Of a DNA stretch of 64,000 nucleotides, positions 1 to 11,931 are shown piece after piece. A model generated the notes under the pieces. It was given only the letters and a program-made list of their open reading frames with translations. It was not told where the DNA came from and ran no database searches. Source of the stretch: Eulemur rufifrons (taxonomy: Eukaryota > Chordata > Mammalia > Primates > Lemuridae); assembly GCF_041146395.1 (NCBI RefSeq), contig NC_091000.1, forward strand, positions 16,010,501-16,074,500. Direction: 5' to 3'. The translations under genes and the position numbers were made by a program. Position 1 is the stretch's first letter. The number at the start of each line of letters is the position of its first letter.

Positions 1-2447
1 TTCCTAATGTGATCCTGGGATATAGTTCAAACACCTTATTTTGTCCACAACTTCCTGGGAGATATTGGACGCGCAGATATAGAGCATTTCTGGCCAAACA
101 ACCATGACACACACTGTAGACTGAGAACGGATGCTGTTAGGATAACACGTCTCTCCCTGTCAAGGGGCCGTAGACCACGCATGTCGTCTCCTCTATTTTA
201 TCATCAAGTAGGACGGGGTGCGATGGGGCCAGCAATGTTGATGGGCATTGATCTGTTTCAGACATGAATTAACTCAGAGTTTCAAGGACTGAGAAATGAC
301 TTTAGGCTTTCCCTTTTAAAAAGATGCTATCTCATTTTCTAAGTAGAGAGAAGGAAAAAAGTGGAAATGGAGAGAAGCAAGGTAAAAACTCAAATAATGT
401 GAATTAAATCTGAAGGAGAATTGTTTCTTCCTCTTATGTTGTATTTATTGATACTAACTGATAATCCTACAATGAAAGTTTATGTTTTGAGAGTAGGACA
501 AGAATATGGATTGTAAATTTGGAAGGTGACCGGGAAATTACCCCTGTCCTAATATATTTTTCATTTTACACTCCCCCCCCAGGTAACTTAAAAAAATACT
601 GCTTTCATAAAATCCTGTAGTGAACACAGCAATGGAATTCTGGTATTATAACTACTTTCAGACAGAAGCATAAAGATGAAATTTCAAAATGTTAAGAATA
701 ATCAATGTGAGCCAAAATTGGACTTTGAATATTTGACGGCAGTGTTATTACTTCCTGTTGGTGGTGTGTTTCCAATTCCAGGGGCTGTGGGGGAAAAACA
801 AACTGTGCACATGCACACAGTCTCCCAATATTGGCTCCATTTGTTTAGAAGATCTAATGGTTTTATTTTCAGCCTAATGCCCATGAGATTCCTTAATAAT
901 TTCAAATTCCGTCAGAAATGCCCCTAACTTCAAAACCATGACTAACGGATTCATTTCTTTTGATTTGTATAGCAACAGAGTAAATAAAGTTAACACGTAT
1001 CAGCAGTGCTGCAGAACACCTTCGTTAGGCCAATTAGGAAGAGCGGGTTTAATGAGCAATGCATGGGCAGCCAAGGTGCTGGTGATGCCCCCAGCGGCAA
1101 TGCTGGAGCCAGAGTGTGGGGGACTGAGCAAAAGGACCAGTGTGTCCAGACTCCTTCAGGAGCCTGAAGGTGGAAAGGGCTGTGGGAGGAGCGAAGAGGA
1201 CAGAAGATTAAAACAGATTATTAAGAGGATGTTTAAACCTTAAAAATATGGGGCAATTAATATGAACACTAAAAGCTTCTAAAAGCTGTGTCTAATAAAA
1301 AATTTTCTGGAGACAGAAAAACACATTCAAACACAAATAAAGAGAACCAAAATGAGAAAATAATGAGCAAAATAGCAAAAGCAAAAACTTGGGTATGTTT
1401 GTGTGACAGTCAATCTCTTCTCCATTTGGAAAAACAGGTACATGTCTGTGTGTATTACATTATATTAGATTTAAAAGTTCTTAGAGTTTAAGGACTAGGA
1501 TTTTTTTTGTTTTTAATGTGTCATATACACTTCCTGACTTCCTGGCATAATATTTTATCATTCACTTGTATTGTGTTCATTATACCGTGTTATATTCAGT
1601 ATATACCTAAGGGCCTCAGGATCATTATCATAATTTGGATTAAACTCTCCAAAAAACATTGTCTAAATGCAAATCTTGTTTTTCTTCTTTTTGAATTTGT
1701 CTAGGAAGTAAATTTCATCAGCCTGCCAAATAGACCAGCTTCTCAGAAGATGTAGACTTTCCGTGAAATGGGAAGTTACAGAGTTTTCCTTTTAAAAGTG
1801 CCTGTGTGTATATCTCATCAGGTGTCTCCCTTCCTGCATTATCAGAGACAGCAGTGCCTCGGGTCTAACGTCAGGGGCATCTGCTTGTGCCAGGAACGCT
1901 TTACTGAAGTGAGGAGGGTGTAATAAGGCTGGATTTTCACCGAGAGCATTCGTTATTCGTTAGGTTCTTGAATGTTAAATCACAAGCTGAATCATTGTCT
2001 CCTTTCTTTCTTTCCTTCTTTCTTTCTTTCCTCTTCCTTCCTTCCTTCTCTCCTTCCTTCCTCCCTTCTCTCCTTCCTTCCTCCCTTTTCCTCCTCCTTC
2101 CTCCTTCTCTCTCTCTTTCTTTCGTTCTTTCTTTCTTTCTTCCAAGTCAGAAATGGCTTTGCAGAGATAAGCTCTGAGTTATCCATTAACGGATTAACAG
2201 GTCACAATTTATACTGAAACTCATCTCTTTTCACCTTTCAAAATAAAGCTCATCTTCATTAATGTGCTTTCTCTAGGAGGTACATGAAATCATCAAAACA
2301 TTACCAAGAAGGTGAAGACTTTTGGGGACCCACCAACCACCCTCAGTGTGCCTTATCACAAAGTACCGGTGTAACAGCTGCATCGTAACACGGGGGCAGA
2401 GAGCATCCATCCGGTCTGTGCAGTCCTGGGCTGTTAGGAGATTTGCT
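1..2447 (+). repeat. Left arm of a large inverted duplication
   Basis: This segment reads as the reverse complement of 18328-20763. The first bases, ttcctaatgtgatcctggg, reappear inverted at 20745-20763. The match ends at 'gagatttgct' (2438-2447), which pairs with 'agcaaatctc' starting at 18328; beyond that the two sides are unrelated. In three samples totalling about 790 bases I counted about 16 substitutions and three or four short indels, so identity is near 98%. The match runs to base 1, so the arm may continue outside the window. I recognise no gene in it. The small open frames are not protected: in the 83-codon frame at 676-927 all three differences between arms change the amino acid. 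Duplication is seen directly; its mechanism is inference. Confidence 0.95.
1998..2143. repeat. Pyrimidine-rich (CTTT/CCTT)n microsatellite, left-arm copy
   Basis: An almost pure C/T tract of mixed cttt, cctt and ctcc units lies within the inverted-repeat arm. Its partner in the other arm, at about 18640-18757, is the same tract on the opposite strand but about 28 bases shorter. This explains most of the length difference between the arms. The overlapping reading frames rich in Ser, Phe and Leu are translations of this repeat, not genes. Confidence 0.9.
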
Positions 2448-4415
2448 GATCCACGTACTAATTTATTCTAATAGACAGTAAACATAAATTTATTTTTTAC
2501 TCTTTTCCCAGGTACAGTTGAAAAGGTTTGGCCCTGGTTTGCTGTCTCTGCACTCTAAACCTTCTACCCTACCTTTAGCATGCTGACTATCTATTTGGAT
2601 ATTGGCTAGCTAGTTTCTCAGTGCACCTCCTGTTCAAATTGGGGTTTTCCAGATTGAATGTGCTCTCTGTGGTTTGTGGTATTGTCCATAGGAATCCACG
2701 AATGATGCTTGGAAGTGACATCTGAGCAGGGAAAGGTACCATATTGGCATTTACTTCCCATAGAAACATCTTAGGAGGAAAGTGGTTAGTGTTTTTAAAA
2801 TATGGTTTGCATCTGAGTGCATGCCTTGTAACATATCCCCCACCAAAACCAAAATGTACAAGAAATAAAATATAGAGATCTGTAGCCTCCATCATGCAAA
2901 TGTAATTTATAATTAACAAGTTGTTACTACAAGTAAGAAATGGTTGAGCAACTGTAATGATCGCAGCTCACATACTGCAGTGAGCTAGGGGTAGAATTTG
3001 CAGGTCCTTTGAGCAAGGTGGTGCTTTCCTTGAGCACCGTGTCCCGGTGCTCAGAGCAGCCGTGCTTCCCTGATGGTGGTTTGTTCTAAGTGGGCGTGAG
3101 AGTAGAGGGCAGCTTCTGAGTGACTGGTGGGTGACAGAGTCTCACCACCTCAAGTCCCTGTACAATGCTGGATGTTTGTTCCCAGCGTGGCCTCTAACAC
3201 TTTCAGTCTTGGTAACTTAACTTTTCCCAAAGACAGAATCAGCGATAGCTCCCCGGTGCAATCACCCTTGCTTCTTGGATATCCCCAGAAACAAAGTCTT
3301 TGAGTCCTGAAATGGCATATGAGGAGGGACCTACAACATTAGAATTTCTTTCAAATCTAGAGCCTCAAGAAGCCTGTTTACTCAGAAGCAGGTAATACAC
3401 GGTAAAAACTGACTTGTGAGCTAGTCATTGAATATTCTCTCAGAAATACCGAGCTTCCAGAGTGCAGGAGGATGGTGGGATTAAGTCACGCACGTGGTTG
3501 GCTCTGATCACAGGAGAGGAGCGTTCTCTGATATCAGAGCGACCCCCTGTCAAGGAAAAAAGTCAATGTCTTTCAGGGAGGGAGGGAGGGAGGAGGCAGG
3601 AAGTCCCAATCTAGCAAGAGCACTTCTTGTGTCGTCAGCTGCTTTTAGTTCTCTGAGCCTTCATTTTGCTCAGTTCTGACACCAGCCTAAGCCACCAGTT
3701 GCCAGCTTCCCTGTGGATGGGCTCCTCTTTCATGTGTTGGGGTGGGTGACCGCAGTCGCCTCTGGTTCTAAACTGCTTCAAGCCTTGGTTCCTACCACCA
3801 TTTTACTCCTTAGCCTGAAAAGGAACACTTGGAATTTGGCCTTTGACTCTGGTAGGGTTAGCTCACCGGGTTTTGCTCTCTATATATCATGGTTTTCCCT
3901 CCGGTCTGATGTTATGCCCATCGTGGAATACTCTGATTGATGAGTTCTGCAGGTCTCAGAGTCACCTGCGAGTACACCTGCAAAAAGTTACGTATTGAGG
4001 CTCTGTCAGCCCCTCTGATCACACCTTCCCATGCCCAGGTTTTTGTCCTATAGCTTTTGTTAGAGGCTGCAGGGGAGGAGGGCCAGAGCATGGGAGGGAT
4101 GCCAGCAGGGACAGCTCAATGCCTGAGGGTGAGAAACCCTAGAAAACCGAGTGATGCCATATGTCATCTGAGTGATAAGGGATAAGGTATTAGGAATGAT
4201 GAGAAAACTCTGAAGAAAATATTATCTTCAATTTCTCCCTAATTTCTTGCACAAAGTATGGGTAATGCTATGGCCCATGAATTTGGAAAGCATACATGTT
4301 TGTTTTTAAGTTAAAACAAGAGAAGTGGGTTGATGAATTAGAAGAGAAAAATAAGAATTCTCTCTTCTTTCTTTCATGTGGCAGGTAGGGGTGTAGGGAG
4401 TTACTCATGTAATTC
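2448..4415. other. Unique noncoding DNA
   Basis: This is the spacer side of the left arm's inner breakpoint. The sequence is moderately AT-rich and unique-looking, with short open frames that lack recognisable domains. There is a brief purine-rich stretch (gggagggagg) near 3578. I see no gene, RNA or identifiable repeat, although decayed ancient repeats could be missed by eye. Confidence 0.5.
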
Positions 4416-4425
4416 AAAAGGCCTT

Positions 4426-4705
4426 CTGGGCTAGACATGGTGTCTCACACCTCTAATCCCTGCACTTTGGGAGGCCAAGGCAGGAAGATTGCTTGAGCCG
4501 AGGAGTTCAGCTCGAGACCAGCCTGGGCAACATAGTGAGACCCTGGGTGTGGGGAGTGTGCCTGTAGTCCTAGCTACTCAGGAGGCTGAAATGGGAGGAT
4601 TGCTTGAGCTTGGGAGTTCTAGTGGAGACTGCTGTGAGCAGTGATCGTGCCACTGCACTCCAGCTTGGGTAACAGAGTGTGACCCTCATCTCTTAAAAAA
4701 AAAAA
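4426..4705 (+). mobile_element. Alu SINE, old AluJ-like
   Basis: A 7SL-derived dimeric SINE starting 'ctgggctagacatggtgtctcacacc' style, with the Alu landmarks 'ctttgggaggccaaggcagg', 'gagaccagcctgggcaacat' and 'ccactgcactccag', ending in an A-tail. The target duplication 'aaaaggcctt' flanks it at about 4416-4425 and 4702-4711. It lacks the lemur-specific right-monomer signature and is quite diverged, so it looks like an early primate insertion. Confidence 0.93.
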
Positions 4706-4711
4706 GGCCTT

Positions 4712-5081
4712 ATGATTTTTAAAAGGAAATGGTTGCAGTTGTTAATCTGTGCAAAGTCTTTCTGTAAACTTGTGACATATAAATGAGCTGAGGTTTGAAT
4801 TTTAGCTTCAGTCTAATGTTTGTAGGTTACAATTGCACACAGCAGTCTTGTGAGGGTGGGTGTCAAAGAAGTGGGTGACGTTTTCACAATTCCATTTTCT
4901 CAATACTCCGATCTATAGACATCCCATGACACCTAGGAGTACTTCTCCATGTGCTCAGGGCTTCTTGCTACACAAATCTCAACAGAAGATGACAAATTGT
5001 CCCTAAAGACAGTTCTACATCATAAATGTATCAGTGTTTCTCAGTCCTGAGTTAGTGTTTTCTCTCTACCTCTCTATCTCA
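4712..5081. other. Unique noncoding DNA
   Basis: No gene or recognisable repeat seen between the Alu and the MER20 element. Confidence 0.5.
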
Positions 5082-5290
5082 GAGAGTCTCAACCCCAGCA
5101 CTATTAACATTTTGGGCTGGATAATTCTTAGTCGTGGGAGGCTTTCCTGTGTCTTGTAGGATATTTTAGCAGCATCTCCCTGTACCCACTAGATGGAAGT
5201 AGCATCCTCCCCAACTGTGACAACCAAAAATGTCTCCAGAACTTGACAAATATCCTTTGTTGAGGAAGGGAGGGAGCTTGAGAACCACTG
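5082..5290 (-). mobile_element. MER20-like hAT nonautonomous DNA transposon
   Basis: The segment begins 'gagtctcaacccc', passes through 'aacattttgggc', 'cactagatgg' and 'aaaaatgtctcc', and ends 'gagaaccactg'. This is the reverse-orientation MER20 pattern, with the characteristic inverted ends (CAGTGGTTCTCAA form). Length near 210 bp fits a near-complete copy. MER20 copies have been reported as progesterone- and cAMP-responsive regulatory elements in endometrial cells of placental mammals. Nothing here shows that this copy is active. Confidence 0.85.
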
Positions 5291-7225
5291 CTCTATCTCT
5301 TTCATAACAATTGATTCCGGAAAATTTTCCTTCTACTGTGTTTGCTGATAAGATACTTATCAGTTGTTCGTGTCTTCATTTAACATAATTATTGCATAAC
5401 TACTGCATGCATGTGAGGAAACAAATGCTAGTCTAGCTGTGTGCTAGACATTACAGAATACTCCAGGATCCTTTTACAATTTTATTGGCCAAATATCTGG
5501 AATTTGATTGGTGACAATAGCCATTAAAACAAGGGCACTTATAGGTTAGAGCTGGGCTTACAAACGGCCTGGAGCTGTGAGGGGTTGGGGAAAGCCTGCT
5601 CCAAATCAAGAGCTCACTGAGTCTGTGTGCAGGGTTTCAAGAGACAAGAATGAAGGCTCAACAGCCATGGAACATCTGCCATGACACTTGCCTGCGAGCT
5701 GCTCAGAGATGAGCAAAATAATATTGCTTCTGCTGGCACCTCAGATGCTGGTAGGCTCTGAGTCCATACGCAGAGTGGTTATGAATTTTCGTAATGAGCC
5801 AAGCCAGCTGAGACTTGGTGGGCGGACAGCTCCGAAGTGTGGCTGGATCCATTATCAGAGTGTTTCAATAGGCTAAGCCCTGGGATATGACACTTAAAAT
5901 CAGCAGGCCCAGGAAGCACACCACACCTCTTTAAACTGCAGCCTGTGGCGCAACAATAAAATGAGAATGAATTAGTCTTTTGGGAGCTAATCTCCGAGTT
6001 GAAATGCAATAGAAATTACAGCAAGTAGCAACTTTCTAAATTATTTTCTTATGCTTCATGCCGTTCTTTAGTCTATATTTTTAGTGTTTCCACCTACTAA
6101 CTTCATTCTCTCTCCTGCTAGTTCTAATACATCTCCAATGATGTATTTTCAATGAGAATTCAATTACCTGGAGAGGTAGATGTGCTAAATGGCAATTTTA
6201 GGATTATTTTTTTTTCCAAGTTGGTTGCAAAGCTGACTCATGCACGATTCTAGCTCTGGTACTGTCAGGAGAGAATCACTGTCAACAAGCCATTAAAAAT
6301 GAAACCTAATAATGAGTGAGAATAGATGAAACATCAAGTAAATCTCCTTGTTCTTACCGATTGCCTCATTTAATTGGCACTGTTTTATTGAATTTTTAAT
6401 AGAACGAAATGAGATTTTAATGTAATCTCATTGAGTTTAGACCTAGTTCAATATATTAATTTATTATGAATCTTTCTTCATTAACTTGTTTTGTATGAGG
6501 TTATGCAATGAAAAGTTTCCCAAATTGCCAGTTACTTGTAAACTTTTTAAAAATTTTCTCCAAAGGAGTTTTGTTATTAATATTTGTAATAATGTAAAAA
6601 ACAAAGTAAAACCATTGACTAGTATTTTGTTTACCATTGCCCTTGGTAAGGTACTGTGAGTTAAGATAATATATGTTTATAATTGCTAAATTTTCATGAA
6701 CTTGGAGATTGAGCCTCAATTATATTAACCCTTCAGAATGATAGAACAGTGGCAATAACTACATAATCCTGTGTTGTCCCCAGCCATTGGAAAAGCGAGT
6801 GACTGGTTTCATTTTATGTGATCTGAAGTGAGTCTTATTATAAATCGTATACTTAATTTGACTCATACAATATAACTTTTTTAAAGGGGAAACTGTGCAG
6901 GTTTCCCTGAAAAATTGCTGAGGTTGCTTTTGTATATTAACTACATTCTGATTATTTTATTCCACTGTATTTAGGGAATTAGCATCAGATTCTCAGATAG
7001 GGCACATAATGAACTGCAAATGTGTAAAGTCCCAGCTATTTTAACAAGCGGATGGTAAAACCAGAAAGACATTTCCAGTTTCCCGAGGAAAAGTACAGAA
7101 AAATCGTCTAATAACATTTAATGGAATCCATGAATAGAAGAGCTTCTGGTAAAATATTACAATGATTTGGTACAGATATTACAGTGGTGCATGTGTTTAT
7201 CATTTTTCTGGAGAGTTTGCTTTAA
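5291..7225. other. Unique AT-rich noncoding DNA
   Basis: AT-rich sequence with many TAAT/ATTA motifs (for example 6360-6480), a few short random frames and no recognisable gene. Some segments could be conserved noncoding DNA, but that cannot be told from one genome. Confidence 0.5.
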
Positions 7226-7229
7226 AATA

Positions 7230-7690
7230 TCTCTTAAATTACATAAGTAATATATGTTAATTTTTAAAACACAGAGAAATAAATAAAAAATCATTTGTAA
7301 TTTTATACCCAGAGACAATCACTATTGATATTTTGTTATATTAACATAATCAGATAGATATTTCTGTTTATTTCATATAACACAGGGAAAAATTGTTTGT
7401 AATATTTTGTAATGAATTTTCTACTCTACACAACAGTGTATTACTTATCAACAAACATATCACTAGGAGCATCCTGTTTTAGTGGCTGCATAGTATCTTT
7501 TGGTGTGGTTCTATTAAAATGTATGTAACCGGTCCTCAGTGTTGGTTATTTAATTTATTTTAAATAGTTTTGCTACTATAAGTAATGCTGTGAGGAACAT
7601 TTTGCACATCAAATTTTGTTTACTTCTTTCCTCTGATCTTATGATAAATTTCTAGAGTGAAAGTGAATTTATGTTGCTGAAAAATGACTT
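7230..7690 (+). mobile_element. Ancient interspersed repeat fragment (family unresolved)
   Basis: Phrases such as 'cccagagacaatcactattgatattttg', 'agtggctgcatagtatct' and 'tgctactataagtaatgctgtgaggaacat' match a very common ancient mammalian repeat that I recognise but cannot assign confidently; an old L1-type 3' region is one possibility. It is heavily diverged and has no coding capacity. Confidence 0.5.
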
Positions 7691-8067
7691 CTAGAGAATT
7701 TCAGAGTCTCACAGACAGCCTATTCCAACTCTTACAGCAGTTCAACAAATGAAATAGTATTTCAACAGGCACTTGGAAGAAGAGGTGCTTATTTATTGGG
7801 TGCATGGACAAAATGGAAAAAGGAAGAAAAAGAACAATTATTCCCTTATGCCTGAGTCCAGAGCAGAAGTCTCTCCTGGACCTAGACATCTCCCCAGGGT
7901 TGGGTGTTACTGACGGGGGTCTGGCGTCAATGGCTATTCTGCGCCCTGGCCATGTCTCTGTCACTCCTGTTCCAGGAAGAGGAAGAACAGCATCGTTGGG
8001 TCTTAGCACATCGCCCTGGCATTGTGGCCTCAGTACTTGGATTTTTACAGAGTTTATACCCCACTAT

Positions 8068-8620
8068 ATTAGCTTCCTGTGGTGGCACAATTACTACAAG
8101 TTTTGTGGCTTAAAAACCAGCAGTTTATTCTCTTGCGGTTCTGGAGGCTGGAAGTCTGACATCAGGGTGCAGCCAGGGCCATGTTCCCTTTCAGTCCCCA
8201 GGGGAGAACCCTCCTGGTGGCTCCAGCACCATTTTGCTATTTTTTATGGTTCTGCTGATACATTCTTTTTTTTTTTTTTTTTTTTGAACTCTTTTTTTTT
8301 TTTTTTTGTCCCAAAGTCTTGCTCTGTAGTCCGGGCTAGAGTGCTGTGGCATCAGCCTAGCTCACAGCAACCTCAAACTCCTGGACTCAAGTGATCCTCC
8401 TGCCTCAGCCTCCCTGGGACTACAGGCATGAGCCACCATGCCCAGCTAATTTTTTCCTATTTTAATAGAGATGGGGTCTTGCTCTTGCTCAGGCTGGTCT
8501 CGAACCCCTGAGCTCAAGTGATCCTCCTGCCTCAGCCTCCCAGAGTGCTAGGATTACAGGCGTGAGCCACAGGGTGAGGGCCAGCCTCCTGATACATTCT
8601 ATCCTTCTGTTCCATTCCAA
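8068..8620 (-). mobile_element. MaLR-type LTR fragment interrupted by an Alu
   Basis: The reverse-orientation MaLR pattern is visible: 'tggcacaattactacaagttttgtggctt', then 'ttctggaggctggaagtctgac' and 'gtgcagccagggccatg'. The lemur Alu at 8267-8588 interrupts it, flanked by duplicated 'ctgatacattct'. The MaLR was therefore there first. The subfamily (MST or MLT1) is not resolved. Confidence 0.5.
8267..8588 (-). mobile_element. Lemur-type Alu SINE, antisense
   Basis: Reading the reverse strand gives an Alu dimer. On the plus strand it starts with poly-T, then 'cagcctagctcacagcaacc', the complement of the strepsirrhine signature 'ggttgctgtgagctaggctg'. An exact target duplication 'ctgatacattct' lies at 8255-8266 and 8589-8600. 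The insertion is well preserved. Confidence 0.93.
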
Positions 8621-8629
8621 GTGCATTTA

Positions 8630-9390
8630 CCTTTTACCTCATTAAGCAGAACTATAATATAGGTGCTTTGAAGCCTTTTTCTGATAATTTTGACATTGGC
8701 TCGCTCAGGTTTGGAATCCATTGATGGGCTTTTCTTTTGAGAATTGTTCACACATACCTGGCTATGCATATGTCAATTAATTTTGAATTATATTGTGGAC
8801 ATTTTGAATACTATGTTGTGGAAGTTCCAGGTCTTTGTTTTAAAATGTAAGTTTTATTATTATACAGGTATGGTGGTGCCACCAAATCAAGAGGCAATTT
8901 CCACTGAAAATATAGTTTGTTACTCACAGTTCACAAAAGGAAGGGGTCTGCCTGGATGTACAGGGTGTGGGAAAGCTCCAGGCTGGGTCCCGAGAGATGG
9001 ACGGAGAGGGAGGAGAACGTGGCAGAGTCTTTGTTACGGTTTCCACGGGAAGGAACGGGCAAGGCGGGGTCAGCAGGTTTAGGATCGGCCAGTTTGAATA
9101 ATGTCATTGGGCTCTGGGTGAAGGGCTGTCCCTGAGATGATTAGGGAAGGGGCATGTTGGCCTGGTGTGTAAGAGCCAGATAGGGCAGGTGGGGGTGGGA
9201 CCGGTTGGTTACCTGTATAAGGTGTGCTCACAGAGCACAGCTGTTTGCTGTCTCGACAAATTAGCTAACCCTGAGAGGGGCAGTCTGTCTCATCAGGAAG
9301 GCACCAGCCACAACAGCAGCAAGAATACAGAATATCAGAAAACATCATTAAGACAGCCTTGTTGAAATACTATGGAGAATGTTGATTTTT
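8630..9390. mobile_element. Ancient L1-like piece followed by a possible LTR
   Basis: About 8640-8850 resembles an old L1-type segment ('ttgatgggcttttcttttgagaattg', 'tattgtggacattttgaata'). About 8880-9390 has the look of an antisense LTR ('atagtttgttactcacagttcacaaaagg') but I found no clean TG...CA ends or target duplication. The two short overlapping frames at 8744-9135 contain no known domain. Both assignments are tentative. Confidence 0.35.
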
Positions 9391-11930
9391 ACTTTTTTTC
9401 CCAGCAGGCAATCACTGTGGCTTGGTTCAGACAGCAGGTTCCGTCTCACCTGGGGCAGGAGGGTTCCCAGGGCCTTGGCTGCGCCCATTCGGTCCTGTGC
9501 ACATGACAAGCCCTACATATGTGCTATGTAAGTGCTAGTAAACACACAAGAAAATGTAATCACGTCAAATTAAATTAAAAAGATAATATGTTATCAACTG
9601 GGTAGGTGGCAATAGGGAGAATAAAGGCAAAGATGAATAATCAAAGATATCTTCTACCTGGAGAGATGTTCAGTGCTATGGCATGGTGGCAACTGGCATT
9701 GACACATTTATCTAAAATTCCCACATTTGAGAGAAAAGGCATACAAAAGAAAATATGTTTCTATCCAAATTTTACATAAAGAGAACCATGGTGAGAAGGA
9801 ATTACTGTATCTTGGTGTGCTCAAAAATTATCCTATTTTAGTCATCTAAAATATGGATTTTAGATGACTAATTTCTTAATGTTCTGCCTGCATAGAGACA
9901 TTATGAAAAGACAAATTAAACCTTCACAGATGTAGCTAAATACCTGACTAAGTATGGGGTCGAGTGACGGGACAATGGCACAGAGAGGTGTGCATGAGAA
10001 CCTGCATGTGAAAGTGATGCTGAACTCTTTGTCATTCGGTTCCAGAGGGGTCTGAATAGGGCCATGGATGATTTCTGGGTCCTAGAACCCTCAGAAATGT
10101 GTGTGCATTTGTCTGTTTTTCTCAGGAAAAGGTCCATCAGATGATCAAAGGAGTCCATGTTCCAGCAAAGGTTAAAAATCACTGGTACAGAAATTATCAT
10201 CATTTGATTTTCTAGTTAATATTATGTGAAAATATTTTTTCAAAGAGATAATCTACTCACCATTTAAGATGAGAATCTAAAGATTACCCACTTTGTATGA
10301 AAAAGGAAAAGAATCAGGGAAATTAAACATAAAATGACTATCCCTTAAATGTTCTTTTTTCTTTACTTTTATTTCTCTTCTACATTACTGTTATGACATT
10401 GTACTGATTTTTTTTTTTTTTTTTTTAATTTGGAAGACATCTGTGCTCACTATTATACAACCATGCTTGGAGTTTTTTGTTTTTTGTTATTAAAGTAGGT
10501 GTTAAGGTAAACTGTATTATCTAAGGATTTCATTTCAAGGTAATAAGTGGAGCATTACGAATGGTTTTCTTTCACAAAGAGAGGGCCTTGTTCTAATAGG
10601 ATTGAAAATCACTCTGCCATGCCGTATGGAAACAATTCTAATTGTGTAAAATCTAATACTTTGCAAACTGTCCATAAAGATGTTACTGAATTTAGGTCAG
10701 AAGAAAAAGATTTTATGTAGAGTCTATGTTTGAGAGGAAGGAGGGGCTACAGCTACATACAGGGTAAAAACAAAGTTCTATAGTCAAGGAAGAAAAAAGT
10801 AGAATCTGAGACTCCTCTCTCTCCTTCTCTCTCATGTATCTCCATGTGTGCCTGCTCTGTTCTAACGCATCTTATCTTCCTTTATATCTTAAAAGAGCAA
10901 TACTTGCACAGAGTAGGCGTGTGCTATATTTGTTAATTGATTCATATTCTGCACAATCACCAATTCTCTCGTCCCTATCTCACCCACAGTAGGGTTCAAT
11001 AGCACTAACAATGGAAAAGATAATAAGCGAATCTAAGTTTAATCCTCTTTTGTTTAAACTAATCTCTCTCTGTAATTAATGGCTGTTCATACCATTATTG
11101 CTAATGAATCTGGAGACCGTTGTCTACAGCTGCGCAGGAAGCACTCTATTAAACGATCAATTGGAATTCAAAGGGGAGAGCAGAGTCCGGCTTCCTATTG
11201 TTCCCTTGGTGACTTTTTGCTTAATGAAAAGGGTGTCTGAAATATAAAAACCAGATGGAGCCTCTCCCTGTGTGCGTAGCTCTGAATCCTGGATTGCGTC
11301 CTAGCTTTCCCCACACATATTTAAATCTGAATGTTGTAAGAATGATGTGCTTTAGAGGAGTCAGTGGGTTACACCGAGGGACTGGAGGAGTGAGGCAAGC
11401 GAGGGGAGGAAGTAAAGGCACCTGGGGAGCTTTTAAGGAGTCTCTCTGAGCCTCCATCCCCACCCTGCCTGAGGGCTGGCCCAGGAGGGCGTGGGCTTCC
11501 TCTGCAGAGCTGTGCACTTCCGGAACCTCCTCAGGGTCACTTCTGTGCCACAATCGAGCTCCGCCCCGCAACACACACACACTAGGTGAGAAACTGCAGG
11601 AGATACCTACAGCAACACACATGGCTTCCTGATAGGACGTTGCTTTTTAAAAAACAGGCAACCTTTTACGCTTTTGGATTGTTTGAATTTTACTATTTCA
11701 AACTATAATACTTCAAATAAACTGAGAGCTTTAGATTCATAATACATACTATGAAGTGTTAATGTTTCATTTATGGAAAATCTCCGATGTACCAGGAGCT
11801 GTGCAGGGTGATGGAGCATACGGATGGAGTGCGGAATTCAACAGAAGTCTTGGTATATATTGTCACGTGTTGCTTAATTGAGATATCCAAATGGTATTTT
11901 TAGTCACCTCCAGAAGAACCTAACCATATG
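9391..11930. other. Unique noncoding DNA with one hairpin
   Basis: AT-rich unique sequence with a run of 18 T at about 10410-10427 and a short CA run near 11570. The 133-codon minus-strand frame at 11221-11622 has no recognisable domain, and a chance frame is the simplest reading. The perfect hairpin at 9838-9871 is listed separately. Confidence 0.5.
9838..9871. repeat. Perfect 15-bp hairpin with 4-base loop
   Basis: The arm at 9838-9852 (tTAGTCATCTAAAAT) is the exact complement of 9857-9871, with loop 'atgg' at 9853-9856. A perfect stem of this length in unique DNA is unlikely to persist by drift. It could be the footprint of a template-switch event, or a remnant of a small inverted-repeat transposon. 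No T-run or other RNA-gene signal surrounds it. Confidence 0.9.
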
Positions 11931-11931
11931 T

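Noticed and set aside
1968..2217. Ser/Phe/Leu-rich frames, and the Lys/Glu-rich frame opposite
   Set aside because: Translations of the pyrimidine-rich microsatellite. The same happens at 18562-18787.
7804..8394. 196-codon plus-strand frame
   Set aside because: It crosses a MaLR fragment, a T-rich Alu tail and antisense Alu sequence; the poly-Phe stretch is the Alu tail.
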